A stretch of 64,000 bases of DNA from Dryas octopetala (Eukaryota; Streptophyta; Magnoliopsida; Rosales; Rosaceae). The stretch is from NCBI GenBank assembly GCA_963921425.1, contig OY992836.1, forward strand, positions 17,873,614-17,937,613, given 5' to 3'. Under the pieces are notes generated by a model. It ran no database searches. It had not been told where the DNA came from and was given only the letters and a program-made list of their open reading frames with translations. Of this stretch, positions 11,023 through 22,475 are shown in pieces; the stretch's first letter is position 1; the number at the start of each line of letters is the position of its first letter. Position numbers and translations under genes: made by a program.

Positions 11023-11155
11023 AAAATTTGTAGCATAGAAAGCCCTTAGGGTTAGCCCAAGTGGTGAAAGTGGATGTGATAATTAAGGTTAGAATTATGT
11101 TAGGTCAAGGGTTCGATTCCCTCCAATATAACAAAAAAAAAAAATTGTAGAATAA
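11023..11155 (+). mobile_element. tRNA-derived SINE-like insertion
   Basis: The body (about 11041-11132) has a box A-like TTAGCCCAAGTGGTGAAAG and a box B-like GGTTCGATTCC, the internal RNA polymerase III promoter parts of tRNAs. It ends in ACA followed by A(11). The flanks carry an imperfect direct repeat (TTGTAGCATA before, TTGTAGAATA after), as expected for target-primed retroposition. It is too short and poorly paired to be a functional tRNA. Confidence 0.7.
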
Positions 11156-12598
11156 ATTAATAGTATTTAAAAGAGGTAGGGAATTGAGGTGAGATATAAA
11201 AATATTTGGCTCAATCATTTCAATTTTAATTTAGCAGAAAATAAATTTAATTTTGATATTGTTGCATTACGAAAATGTTATAATGTGTTGTTACCAATCT
11301 ATTAGAATTGTGTACAATTTATAAAGGTCTTGTTTGGGTTTGGGATTTTAAATACTAATGAATGTATAGGTGTTATAATTTAAGTGAATTAGGAACACCA
11401 CATCATATGTCACACAATGTCACGATTACATACAATAATTTTTCATTACACTTATTTGGTATGTTATCTTTATCCTTGTTTTATGAGATTTTTCTAGAAA
11501 AGAAAAATGTCAGTTTTGGGTTGATTTAAATGTTTTACAACAGCATTTTGTTCATCCAAATTACAGTGATGATACTAATTTTATTTAAAAATATCAATTT
11601 TGTTCATCCAAAGTGCATATATATGAATTCCATGAAAGATACCATGAATTGAATTCTATACTGATTGGTTCCAAAGGCTTGGAAATATCTATATGAATTC
11701 ACAAAATTGATATGAATATATTTTAGATGGAGTGTCATACCATTCTTACTAATGATGTGAAGGTTTAATATATGTATATGTACATAACTAAATAATTTCA
11801 TACGATCTTCTTTAATAATGAAATGAGTAAAAATTTTGACATTATGGAAATTATTTGGCGATAATTAAACATTTATGTGTTGTCCCACACCACCTGATAA
11901 TCAAGAACATTAGTGAGAATTAAACAATTATATGTTTCAGCCCCCACAATCAAAATTATCCTATTTGGATCAATTGGGACAAAGAAAACCACAACCAGAA
12001 TTAATTAATTTGAAGTGAATTGCTGCATGATTCTGGGGTTGGAATTGGAATCTCTTGCTGCTTGGTTTGATGTGTCCAGTAAATTTGTATCTTACAGAGA
12101 AATCTCTAATAGATGTGTGTCAAAGTTGTCAAAAAAAAACTGTGACTTTATTGTAATGCATGAGCTGAATTATCAGCTTTATTTTTTAACTATGACTTTA
12201 TAAAAAAAAACTCTATAGTTAATCTTTATTCAAATTCATAAAATATACATCAACTAAATTAACACGTTAAATCCCATTAAGGGGCGGAATCCCCTATCCA
12301 TAAAAAAAGAGGAAGGGGAATCCAAACAGGACCGTACATGTAAAAACCAAACCCAAATCGAATTTTCGAAGGTAAGATAAAAAAAGTAGAACCAAACCAA
12401 ACCCAACTACAAAAAGAACCTCGTTCTCCTGGTACGATCTGGTTCACACACACGACACGAGCCCACCCGGCAGATACCACAGCCATGGCCCCTTCTTCTC
12501 TTCTCTCCTTTTGACCCTCATGCAATTCAACCTTTCTCAATTTTTCAACGCCTCTGTTTATATCATCTATCTTCTTCTTCTTCTGTGGTCTTAATTAA

Positions 12599-14959
12599 AT
12601 GGCTGATGTTATTCGATTACCATTCCATTCACTTCGTTCCTCTTCGTCTTTGCTCATCACCTCCTTCACCTCCTCTTTCAATTCTCTCCAGCCAGGCCTA
12701 ACCGCGAACCCGAACCCGTACAAGAGGGTTTATCCTCTTTCGTATTCTTCCGTTGCTCGGTTTGCTTTCAGACCCAGAAAGCAGTTGGCACATTTCAAGG
12801 TAAATTGTAACCATAAATTGCCGTTTTTGTCATTATCTTCTGATCTCCTTGATATTTGTTTGAATTCACGAGGACCCTTTTGTTAAGATGTTATGATTAG
12901 GCCATATGTTATTCCCTTTTGGGGATTTGTTTGCGAATTGAGTTCCAATTTCCAAGCTTTCTGCACATTATAGGCTTCTAAGCGAAACCCATTTGTCAAA
13001 GTTGTTTCTTGAATTGCTTTGGGAGCGTTGTTTTTTTATTTGTGTTGAAATTTGGATTAACATTCCTTGTTCGAGAGAGAGAGGTCTAGATTTTACATTG
13101 TATTTGATTTTGATGGCTTCGTGTAATATTCTGACCCTTTGTTTGATTACCATGATCATAGAATTGAGAAATCTGAGAGAGTGATTTTGTATCTATTTAA
13201 TGGCCTCAACATCTACTGTATTCAGGGATTGTATGAGAATAATTTGATTTCGAAGGTTGGTTCGTATTAAAAAACAAAACCCCAGAGGAACATCACACGT
13301 TTTCAGTCTTTTAGTTTTTCTGTACTTCAGGCAGAGAAATGCCTGCATAACTGTGTGTTTTATGATTTAGATAAGTCCAGCTTGGGATGACAAGTTGCAC
13401 AGAAAGAAAATCTTTTGGAAATGAATTTTGTTAGTTTTCCCCAAGTTTTGGACAATGGTGATGACTAGTGATAATTATTGTATTTTGCTGTACGCTTTAC
13501 TGCATGCAGGTACAGGCGGCTGTTGCTGAAAGGGACCAGCCAAAATGGTGGGAAAAAAGTGTTCCAAATATGGTTGACATTCATTCTACTCAAGAATTTT
13601 TGAGCGCTTTAAGTCGTGCTGGAGATAGATTAGTTATTGTAGAATTCTATGGGACTTGGTGTGCTTCTTGCCGTGCATTATTCCCTAAGGTATAAAAGAA
13701 AATAAAGGATTGATTGGTTCTTTTAGTTAGTTGACAAACTTTCATATAGCTCTTGAGAAATAACTCATAAATTGCATGACCTTTAAACAAGCAGTGAGCA
13801 AGGTGATAAAAAAAAAATTCATATAAATATATTTACATAGATATGCATACATATATGTGTATGTAGGACTGGTGTTATTGAAGTCTTTCCTGGTTTTTGC
13901 TTGCTAACGTGAACTATAAGACTCGAAGTTCATGAAAATGGTTTGATTCCAGATGTCAAATGTACCCATGAAAGCAGTGGCATGACTTGTTTTTGGGATA
14001 TTCAACTGCCTTCTGTTTTCTGAGGTATTATTTACTGTCAAAGGTTTTTACTGAACACAATCCATTGTAACTAATATATGGAGAGTATTGATGGCTAACA
14101 TAAGAAGCCTTCAATGATCAAGTTTGTTTTGTGAAAGTTTCCTGGAAACTACTGCACTTCAATCAAAACTTAGATTCATTTAAATTTATCAAACTGTTTC
14201 AGATGAACTTTTATATAATTGAGGTCTTATGTTTCCTGATATTGTTCTGTAATGCATGTGGCAGCTCTGCCGAACAGCTGAAGATCACCCTGATATTTTA
14301 TTCCTTAAAGTGAATTTTGATGAGAACAAGCCAATGTGCAAGAGTATGAATGTGAAGGTTCTTCCCTATTTCCACTTTTATCGTGGAGCTGATGGACAGC
14401 TTGAATCCTTTTCATGTTCACTTGCTAAGGTAGTTATTGAACTTCACTTTGTCAATTATGTTAAAAGAGCTTCCTTCCATCCAGAGGTTTGTTAGGTTTA
14501 CTGAATGTTCAATTTTAGGTTATTACAGTCTCTCTTTTATTTTTCCTTCTTAGAGAACAGATTATACCCTAGAAGTACCTAGTTTGTAGAAATGGGAACC
14601 ATCATTGGATTAAAACTCCGACTCTAGGATTATGTTGATCTGCCAAACTTGAATGCCATATTGTTGTTGGATCTGTCATCTTTCATTATATTCTAGACAG
14701 TATAACAAAACTCATATAATGTGGATGGTGCAGTTTTACTATGTTAGTATTGCTTTTAGGAAATCTTCTCATCCAATTTATTTAAAAGACATCTGATTGT
14801 TTTCATAATCTTCTTCTGCAGTTCCAGAAATTAAAGGATGCCATTCAATTACACAACACAGCTCGTTGCAGCATTGGCCCTCCAAAGGGAGTTGGAGATC
14901 TTATACTAGAACCTTCCAAGGTTCCGAAGGACAAACCCTCGGAATCCACTTCAGCTTAG
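12599..14959 (+). CDS. Atypical Cys/His-rich chloroplast thioredoxin (ACHT1/2-like)
   Basis: Four exons (12599-12799, 13510-13689, 14265-14429, 14822-14959) encode 227 residues. The first exon is a Ser/Arg/Pro-rich, acid-poor leader typical of a chloroplast transit peptide. The thioredoxin domain spans about residues 85-195, with active site W117-C-A-S-C121 in [10 protein letters not shown] instead of the classical WCGPC, and the cis-proline in VLPYFHFYR at P161. WCASC/WCGSC active sites and the [10 protein letters not shown]-type C-terminal segment mark the ACHT (thioredoxin-like 2) group. That group oxidises or reduces partners such as 2-Cys peroxiredoxin in plastids (family knowledge). All introns are phase 0. 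The neighbour downstream (EMB2752-like) matches the Arabidopsis order around At4g29670. Confidence 0.93.
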
Positions 14960-16542
14960 AACTTGTTCAACTCAAGAAAATTGTATTTAAGAGCGTTGGT
15001 TGGTCCGTATTATCAACCCTGCATAGTCAGCTTCAGCTTTCTACTTGGATTCTGTATATTTGCTTCTTCCCATGTAAAAGAATCCAAAGCATAAGTTGCT
15101 ATTCTACCACATTCTTTGTCATTCTTGTTATGTATGTACCTGAAAATTCAGGGGACAAGAACTTCCAGGTTTTTAATATATATATATGAGTGATTCTTCC
15201 TTTCATCAAGTTTAGCACAAGTGGACAACCAGGTTGAAGTATGCCCATCATTATTAAGTTCTACACAGGCCAGCAAATTTAGTCATGTCATGAATGCAAA
15301 ATTTATCTAACCCTATTGTTTTTATTTGGAAGTTTTAAGTAAAGAGATGGGAGAGAAGAAAAGAAAGAGTTGAGGGGGAATAGGTAAAATTATTTTAAAG
15401 GTCTATTGATTTTAACTATTAAATTTCAATAACTTTTTAGTTTAGGTACCAAAATTAAATAGCTTTTTAGATTAGGTACTAGTTGAAAAGTCAAACAAAT
15501 TAATAAAGTAAAAGGTATTAGAATTTACATATATTACATTACATGTCACTACAATAAAAAAATAAAAATAATATTACATCACAAATATTACATTAATTTA
15601 TACTATATTGTATTAAAAAAAAAAAATCAATCCAGTCACAATTTAACTGTGACTGTCTTGTTAAATTGAAAAAGACAACTCACACCACTATATTATATAT
15701 TATTTTGAGTAAAAGTATTGTTTTGACATCTATTTATACTATATTGTAGTATAATTTCTCTAAAAAAAATTCAATTAAGTCACAACTTAACTGTGACTGT
15801 CTCACAACTTAGATGTGACTGTCGTTCAGTCACAACTAAATTTGAAGTTGTGAGTGTCGTATAGTCACAACTAAATGTGAAGTTGAGATTACATGTATTA
15901 GCAAATTTTCAAGATAATATAAAAGTCTCAAGGGTAATTTTGTCAAAACCTTATAAATTTTAACTAACACTCATCATATGTGAGCCAAAGGATAAAAATG
16001 TCAAATGAAAAAGGCTCAAATCAAAAGGGACAACATATTTGTAACCTAATCTAAAAAATTATATTTAAATTTGGTAGTTCAATTAAAAAATTATATGGTC
16101 TTCATGCTATACCAAAAAATTATTGAGATTTGGTAATTTTCTATTATTTTAAAATAATTAAAGAATAATTTTAGATTTGTTCATTGAATAATTTGATTCT
16201 CTCATCAATAGACATAAAAAAATCCAGAGAAAACTTTCATTAGAAAAAATTATGTAAACGACATGCCGTTCAAAACTAATTGATAGGAAGATATAATGCA
16301 ACACGTGTCTGATTTCTTTTTGGTTCCTTTTCACATGTGACATGCCTCATTGCCAACTGGGCTTCCCTTTCTTCTTCCACGGTACCGTTTTGCCTGCCTG
16401 CTTCAAATAGCCCCGTTTGGCTGTCGAGAAACTTTAGAAGAGAAATGAAAATCCAATAAAGCAACAACCCTAGATTACATCTTGTCTTACAGAAAAACTG
16501 CAGACATACCCATTTTTAGCTGAGCAAGAAATTCTGGTGGAA
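14960..16542. other. Intergenic region dominated by a MULE-like element
   Basis: Apart from the probable 3' UTR of the thioredoxin gene (to about 15200), the interval is mostly the 745-bp element at 15400-16144. About 400 bp of upstream sequence for the next gene follows. No other coding signal was seen. Confidence 0.6.
15391..16153. mobile_element. Non-autonomous MULE-like element, copy 1, with 9-bp target duplication
   Basis: The element runs 15400-16144 and is flanked by identical TATTTTAAA (15391-15399 and 16145-16153). It is near-identical, in the same orientation, to the copy at 35971-36723. Inverted similarity is visible just inside the ends (AAATTTCAATAACTTTTT against AAATCTCAATAATTTTTT after reversal). 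The centre has repeated TCACAACT / GTTGTGA blocks that could fold. There is no coding capacity. The 9-bp duplication points to a Mutator-like source. Confidence 0.88.
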
Positions 16543-17855
16543 ATGGCGAGCTATCTATGGAGGAAATACGCAGACTATGTGCACACAAAGTGGGAAAGAA
16601 AGATTCTTTGGAACATGGTTGAGCCTTACACCAGGCCCAAATCGTTTACACCCTTGGTCACTATTTATATTGCTGCTTTCTACTCTGGGGTCATTGGTGC
16701 TGCTATCACTGAGCAGCTATACAAGGTAATAACTTTGCTGGGTCTTTTGTTTTCTTTTTCTTTTTTTAAATTTTGTGGTTATGATTACTATCATTATTAA
16801 TTTTCTGGGTTAACATTTACTAATTTCTGTGTTAATTTGGTGGACCTAGAAAAACATTTTCATATGGGTTCTTTTTATCTGACTAAAATATGCTGTGAAC
16901 TTGTAGAGTTTGTTTGAACAGTATATGGTTTAGGAGAGGTCATTTGATCAATGCTTATGAGTTATGGCATTGTTTCTCCAGCTTGAAGGTATATATATAT
17001 TGCATGAGTTCATATCATATGTATAGCTGAGAGAAGCGTCAGACCTGCGAACAGGTTTGGAGCTGAAAGGAGTAGCATTGATGCTTAGTTGCATACAACA
17101 CTTTATTGATTGGGTCAATGGGTCTAATTCACTTAACTGTAGATAATCTGTTGTTGTTGCCATCCGCCTTTTTAGTCACACAGCTGCATTCTGAAGAGAA
17201 ACTAATATTGTCTGATCTCTGAAATTAATCAAAGAGAATGGGGGAACTGGGTTGGGAAGATGCCTATTTTTCAGTTCTGCCCTGAAGAGAAGATTTCTTG
17301 GGGTTGTCATAAGCTCATCATTTGATTTTCGTTCATTTTTTTTCTTTTCCTTTTGAATCTATTGAGTGATTGACAAGGGCAAAGAATTGGGGTCTCGGCT
17401 TTCTGTCGGGCTATTGTATGCCACCAAATACCTTGTTCAGTTGTAACAGTCTTCGGCAAACTCTGCATTAATTCCTGGCAAATATTTTGATGATCTCCAA
17501 ATACCTTGTTGCTTGCTTATAAATGGTGATCTTCAATCTTAATCTTAATTGTTATTCAAGCTCTCTTCATTTCCCTTTAAGGGAATTAATCTGGGTAGTT
17601 TTATACATCTTTTTGATATTCTGGTTAAACTGGATATGCATGTCTACTTATTTATCTAAAGTTCAATGGAGATAAATCTTGTCATACTAGTTTTTGAAGG
17701 CCTAATAAAAAATTGTGCTTTTCGGTATTGTGCAGGAGAAATACTGGGAAGATCATCCTGGGCACCAAGTGCCTCTCATGAAGCCACAGTTTTATGGTGG
17801 ACCTTGGAAGGTAGAGAGAGGAGAGGTCCCAGCCAGTCTGCCACAGCCACAATAG
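16543..17855 (+). CDS. EMB2752-like small membrane protein
   Basis: Two exons (16543-16725, 17736-17855) encode 100 residues. The start is MASYLWRKYADYV, followed by KWERKILWNM, EPYTRPKSFTPLVTIY, a hydrophobic segment of about 20 residues (about 39-56), and after the intron EKYWEDHPGHQVPLMKP and a Pro-rich end. I place the start at the ATG at 16543; the open frame extends six bases further to a GTG that is not a likely plant start. The sequence closely resembles my recollection of Arabidopsis EMB2752 (At4g29660), needed for embryo development with unknown biochemical function. The single transmembrane segment suggests a small organelle membrane component, which is inference. Confidence 0.85.
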
Positions 17856-18398
17856 TCGAGTTGGAGAAAATATTTTAGGAGTTTCTACTATTCTATGCAA
17901 TGTTTCTGGGTTTCCTCTTGTAAAAAAAATGGAGAAAAAACTTTCTTATATATTTACAGAAGACTGTTATTTTCAGTTCTAGGCTTCTTCAGCATTCATG
18001 CTTTTCTTTTGTTAATTAAGTAAAACTTCTATGTGAGGGGTGTATATCAGTATATCCAAAGTTAGAACCTCCCTATGTATTTTCTTTTGTTCTTTAATTT
18101 CAGCAAAACCATATCTTCTACTCCCAATGTTACATATAAAACTACTTGTTTTAGTCGTTAAAACAAATATGATCTATTTTAAGACATGCAATAACAACAT
18201 CATCTCCTATAACTTTTGAAAGTAAGTCAAAAAATAACTGATGATAGTCATGAAACATTAACCCAACACGTTGTTGATATGTGATAAGTGGTCTAATTTC
18301 TCTCCAAAATTAGAAATCCAAACTACACATTCTGCACTCTGTCTCTGCCACAGGCCTCCATAGTATTTCTTCTTCCTCTCTGTCTCCACCACCGGGCG
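17856..18398. other. Short intergenic space
   Basis: This holds the probable 3' UTR of the EMB2752-like gene and the leader of the PRA1 gene (C/T-rich just before 18399). Nothing else was recognised. Confidence 0.5.
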
Positions 18399-18998
18399 AT
18401 GACAACATATGGAACTATTCCGACAGAAACGCCACCACCCTCAAAACTACCATTCATTACACTCGCAAAAGAACGGATCCAGTCTGGCCTTGGCAAACGA
18501 AGACCATGGCTGGAGATGTTTCAGCTCCATGTTCTCACACTTCCGGAAACCTTAAGCCAATCAATCCAAAGAATCAAGACAAACGTCGCGTTCTATCGCA
18601 TGAACTATGCCACAATCATATTGCTCATTCTCTTCATAAGCCTGCTATGGCACCCCATCTCATTGGTTGTCTTCATCATTGTGATGGTTGCATGGTTGTT
18701 TTTATATTTTGTACATGATGAGCCCTTGGAGGTTCCAAGCTATTGTATTGATGATCGAGGGGTGATGATAGCCTTGTTGTTGGTCACAACCCTCGCACTT
18801 TATCTTACCAATGCAGGGTATCAAATTATGGTGGCACTCTCTATTGGCCTTGGGGTTGTATTGGTTCATGGAGCTTTAAAGGAGCCTGAGGATGTCTTTA
18901 TTGTGGATGATGAAGAAGGGATTGGATCAGGTGGTGGAAATTTTGTGAAAGTGCCTCTGAAAAATGCTGCCTCTTCTTCTTATTCTTTGCCCCAGTAG
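18399..18998 (+). CDS. PRA1 family protein (prenylated Rab acceptor, PRA1.C/F-like)
   Basis: A single exon encodes 199 residues. The N-terminal cytosolic part contains GTIPTE and KERIQSGLGKRRPWLEMFQ. Two hydrophobic hairpins follow, at about residues 72-108 (ATIILLILFISLLWHPISLV and on) and 122-158 (GVMIALLLVTTLALYLTNAG and on). The acidic tail contains DVFIVDDEEG. RPW.E and the paired hydrophobic hairpins are PRA1 hallmarks. The family binds prenylated Rab GTPases in ER, Golgi and endosome membranes and assists vesicle traffic. Its position next to the EMB2752-like gene matches the Arabidopsis PRA1.C neighbourhood (At4g29658, from memory). Confidence 0.9.
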   Translation: MTTYGTIPTETPPPSKLPFITLAKERIQSGLGKRRPWLEMFQLHVLTLPETLSQSIQRIKTNVAFYRMNYATIILLILFISLLWHPISLVVFIIVMVAWLFLYFVHDEPLEVPSYCIDDRGVMIALLLVTTLALYLTNAGYQIMVALSIGLGVVLVHGALKEPEDVFIVDDEEGIGSGGGNFVKVPLKNAASSSYSLPQ

Positions 18999-20893
18999 TG
19001 GATTTGTCATCTTGGTGATGTCTTTGTTATCACCTACAATTACTTGAAAATCACAAAACGTAAGGGCTTCTTTTTCCTTTCCATCACTTCTTGTAATTGT
19101 TGGTAATTTCTGGGTTTAATTAATGCCATGCGCCTTTTGGTCTGATCACAGGTTTGTTAAAATTGTATTTATTCCAGAAAAATTGTCACACAAAGGACGG
19201 ATGCAATGGAGCCTCAAAGACTCAAATCTATAAATTCAGATATAATTGGACATTTGGAACACAAAGAAACCCAGAAAGAAGAATTGATGGAAACAGAGTG
19301 CTTTAAATATGCTCAAGCAGCTCAACTTTTCTTCAGCAATGTAAATTGGTTTAAAGAAACAAAGTGGAGTGATGGGTAGATAAGAATGCACTTTTTCCCC
19401 TCCAAAGTTCAAAGGTGGGAGAAGAATGTATGTGAACAAGCAGGAGAACATAGGCAACATGGTGGACATGGTTGAATGAGTGATTGGTTTTGCCAAGTTG
19501 CTTTTGGAATCTGTTTCATTATCTTGAAGTCTTCAGTTACATGTCCATGCTCCAGTTTTATTGTGTAAATGATCTTAGGAATACATGTTAGATTATATAT
19601 TGAGCTATACATTTTTGTTCATAATTTCTCAGTTGTTTCCCAGTGATTGACAGAATGTTCAAAATTTTCATCCAAATCACAAGCTCTTTTATATGTAATG
19701 AACTAATGATACATTCCAATATGAGACATAGCCCCTGTAGGGTCCAATAAAAGAATTGGATGCTCGGAGTGCTCAGATTCCACACCTTTTCATTTTTTGG
19801 TATACTAAATTTGATTCTGAAATGAGACATAGGCATACAGCATAGGATTCCAAACTATGCATTCAATCAAGATTCAAGATTTGGTCATATCTTCTCTGCC
19901 AACTTGTAATGAATAAACCTCTGCTTCTGACATCGATTCAAAACAGAGCAATTTAGTGAACTCTGATGTGTTCTTACACACCAGATAAAACCAACTTTAG
20001 CCCCCTTCTTCTTTTTTTCACCTAAATGCATAATAGCCAATCAATCAAGACGTTTAAAGATAGGTGAAAGTGCTTGACATAATTGCTTTATGGAGCTTCT
20101 TGGGACTCATAAAAAAAGTGTCTTAGAGAGAGAGGTGGTATATTGGAACTCCACCTCAGGAGATACTCTATAGTCCAATCAATTTGCAATTATGAGTGGA
20201 CTAATTCAATTGAGTACTGCTACTATATCTAATACCATCCATAAGGTAGAGGAATTTATGCTTTTTATTTTTTGGTCGACTGTACTAACAAAAGCTTTTG
20301 AAAAGGGTTGGCACTTGACAGCCACTATATGGCACATCCAACATGGCCATGACAGAAACGTAAAGGAGTAAAAAGGGTCCAAAGAGCCAATTTCATAACG
20401 CAAAGTACTGATCTGAGTGATCAACTATAACAGGGAAATACAATTCGACAAGGAAAACAAACCATCAATGCATGCAATTGTTGAAAAACGCCAAGAATTC
20501 ATTGGAGGTATGTATAAACACAACTCATAATCGTTTATGTAAGTTCATTTTTTGTGTTCCAATCTTTGATTGACAAATCACAAAATTGAGCAGAACAGAG
20601 CAAAACAAAAAGGGAAAAGGGAAAAGGGCAAAAAGATTCATATACTTTGAGAAACAGTTACAAAGTGGAACCATTGCATGGCATCATGCAGCCAAGGCAA
20701 AGCTTATTTGTTCATGTACAGTCCAACTATAAACAACGACCCCATGAATCTGATACACATAAAATCTGATTAAAACATATCAGAAACTCAAAACAAAGTT
20801 AGAGATCAATCATCCTTACTTCATTTCATCCATAAACCAACCAAATGGTTTTGTTTTTTTTTTTGTTTTTTCTTCCCAGACCAAGATTACAGA
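18999..20893. other. Intergenic, nothing recognised
   Basis: There are 1.9 kb between convergent genes. It is AT-rich and contains several short frames on the minus strand without family resemblance. The right part is likely the 3' UTR of the deaminase gene. No repeat pair or element ends were seen. Confidence 0.45.
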
Positions 20894-21850
20894 TTACCAT
20901 ATTCCCATATTCAAATTACCCACATCAAGAACTGGACTTTTACTAGCATTCGGATTCGAAGTGCAATGGAAAACCCGAAATTCGACCTTGGGTGAAATGA
21001 CCTGAAAGAGCAACCTTGCGGGGTGCTCTTGTTTAACCAAAGCAACTTCCTTTTCCACCAAAACACCCGCCACAATGTTCTCATACCCACCACCCCCACC
21101 AACAATATAAGCCACCAGAGCTGCCTGCGCCGGACCCATGCTCGGATTATATGCCGCGGACTCCATGTACGACCCTTTGTACACCTTCCCCTCCGAGTCC
21201 ATAATCGCAATCCCAGATGGGCACCCACTGTACGGCGCATGAGACTTGTTCGCGGCCTCTAAAGCCGCGAACTTTAGCTCTTCAACATTGCTGAAACCGT
21301 TGCTTAAACTCGCGGTTTCAATAATTAGCGACAACCCATTACTGTGTTGCTCTAGAAGCAATGGGACGTCTTGACCCAAAAGGTCTTCAGGTCCGAACCG
21401 GTGCGGGAGGAGCTGGAGAAGTGGGTCGAATTTGTCGAACCCGAAGCCGTCGTTGGCGTTTTCGGGTTCCGCGGAGGTTATTAGGATCTTGATATCCGGA
21501 GCTCCGCGGAGTTCTTGGAGGAATTGGCGGCAATGACCGCAGGGCGCGGCGGAAACGGCGACGTATTCGAGGCGGGTCTCGGATTGGATTGAGAGGTTGG
21601 TGACGAGGAACTGCTCGGCGTGGACGGAGTAGTTGAGTGGGAGACCCGGGAACTCGAGGTTGACGCCGAAGAAGATCCGGCCCGAAGGCCCGTACCCGAC
21701 GGCCCCGACGTGGAATTTGGAGATGGGCGCGCGGGCGAGGCTCTGGGCCGGTTTGACGAAGGAGGGGAGGAGCTGGAGGACGGTGAGGCCTGATTGCTTG
21801 GCCAGTGATTCGGCGTCGGAGACTTCGATTACGAATCTGGGTCGGTCCAT
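20894..21850 (-). CDS. CDA1: Cytidine deaminase
   Basis: A single exon encodes 318 residues. The zinc-site motifs are clear: H77-A-E79 in NYSVHAEQFL (E79 is the proton shuttle) and P103-C104-G-H-C107 in AAPCGHCRQFLQE. The N-terminal catalytic domain is followed by a second, degenerate deaminase-fold half (NKSHAPYSGCPSGIAIMD, SAAYNPSMGPAQAALVAY) that lacks the zinc ligands. This is the dimeric, duplicated arrangement of bacterial and plant CDA. It deaminates cytidine and deoxycytidine in pyrimidine salvage and catabolism in the cytosol. The intronless structure is normal for plant CDA. Codons in the first half are strikingly GC-rich compared with the flanks. Arabidopsis has several CDA copies on chromosome 4 and CDA1 on chromosome 2; one copy is seen here, so the symbol reflects best fit. 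Confidence 0.96.
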   Translation of the reverse strand: MDRPRFVIEVSDAESLAKQSGLTVLQLLPSFVKPAQSLARAPISKFHVGAVGYGPSGRIFFGVNLEFPGLPLNYSVHAEQFLVTNLSIQSETRLEYVAVSAAPCGHCRQFLQELRGAPDIKILITSAEPENANDGFGFDKFDPLLQLLPHRFGPEDLLGQDVPLLLEQHSNGLSLIIETASLSNGFSNVEELKFAALEAANKSHAPYSGCPSGIAIMDSEGKVYKGSYMESAAYNPSMGPAQAALVAYIVGGGGGYENIVAGVLVEKEVALVKQEHPARLLFQVISPKVEFRVFHCTSNPNASKSPVLDVGNLNMGIW

Positions 21851-22423
21851 TTTGGGAGAAAGGAGGTATTCGGGTCGACCCGGTTGGCGATTATTGGTGG
21901 CTTGGGATCACAGAGAGAGATCCTAGAAACGAGGAGGGAGAGAGAGATGGGGGGGAGGGAATGGGAGACTTGGGAGTATATATATATATAGACTTATAGA
22001 GAGGTTTGGTTATCTTCTCTTCCTCCCAACTCCCAAGTGGATTTTGCTACGTATTTCAGACACATGCTAAGTAGTGCTTATTTAAAGATTCTATATTCAC
22101 CTAAATGACTATATTTCACGCAAAAATAAATAAAATTTCACTTTGGATATGGTTATATTTTGTAAAAAAGTGGTTTAATACTGTTATTATTAATGTGCTA
22201 TAAATGTTGGAAGACTTGTAACTCTAGTGAATGTGTTAGTATAAAAAAATTTGTGTTTATAATCATCATATATATTTGTATATAATTTGTATCTTACAAT
22301 ATAAATACGTATTTCATTATATAAAAGTATGTGTTTCAGTGTATATTATAAGGAAAAGTCACGTGTAACCGGTTAAATAATTCACACCTAATGTCAAAGC
22401 CAATCAGTTTTTCCCACCTCCTC

Positions 22424-22475
22424 TAAATTATTGTATAAAGAATATTCTAAAAAAAATAAATTATTGTATAAAGAA
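22424..22475. mobile_element. Micro-insertion ending in poly(A), with 19-bp target duplication
   Basis: TAAATTATTGTATAAAGAA occurs perfectly at 22424-22442 and 22457-22475. The 14-nt insert between them reads TATTCT then A(8). Confidence 0.85.

Larger units (their letters stand above)
9517..12598. other. 3-kb intergenic region with MITE palindrome and SINE
   Basis: The interval is AT-rich and contains no plausible exon. It holds the palindromic element at 10474-10892 and the SINE-like insertion near 11040-11140. A repeated phrase TTTTGTTCATCCAAA occurs near 11549 and 11598. The last 300 bp before 12599 are richer in C/T and are probably the promoter and leader of the thioredoxin gene. Confidence 0.6.

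Noticed and set aside
11044-11124. Functional tRNA gene
   Set aside because: Box B is good but acceptor and anticodon arms do not pair; a SINE reading is better.
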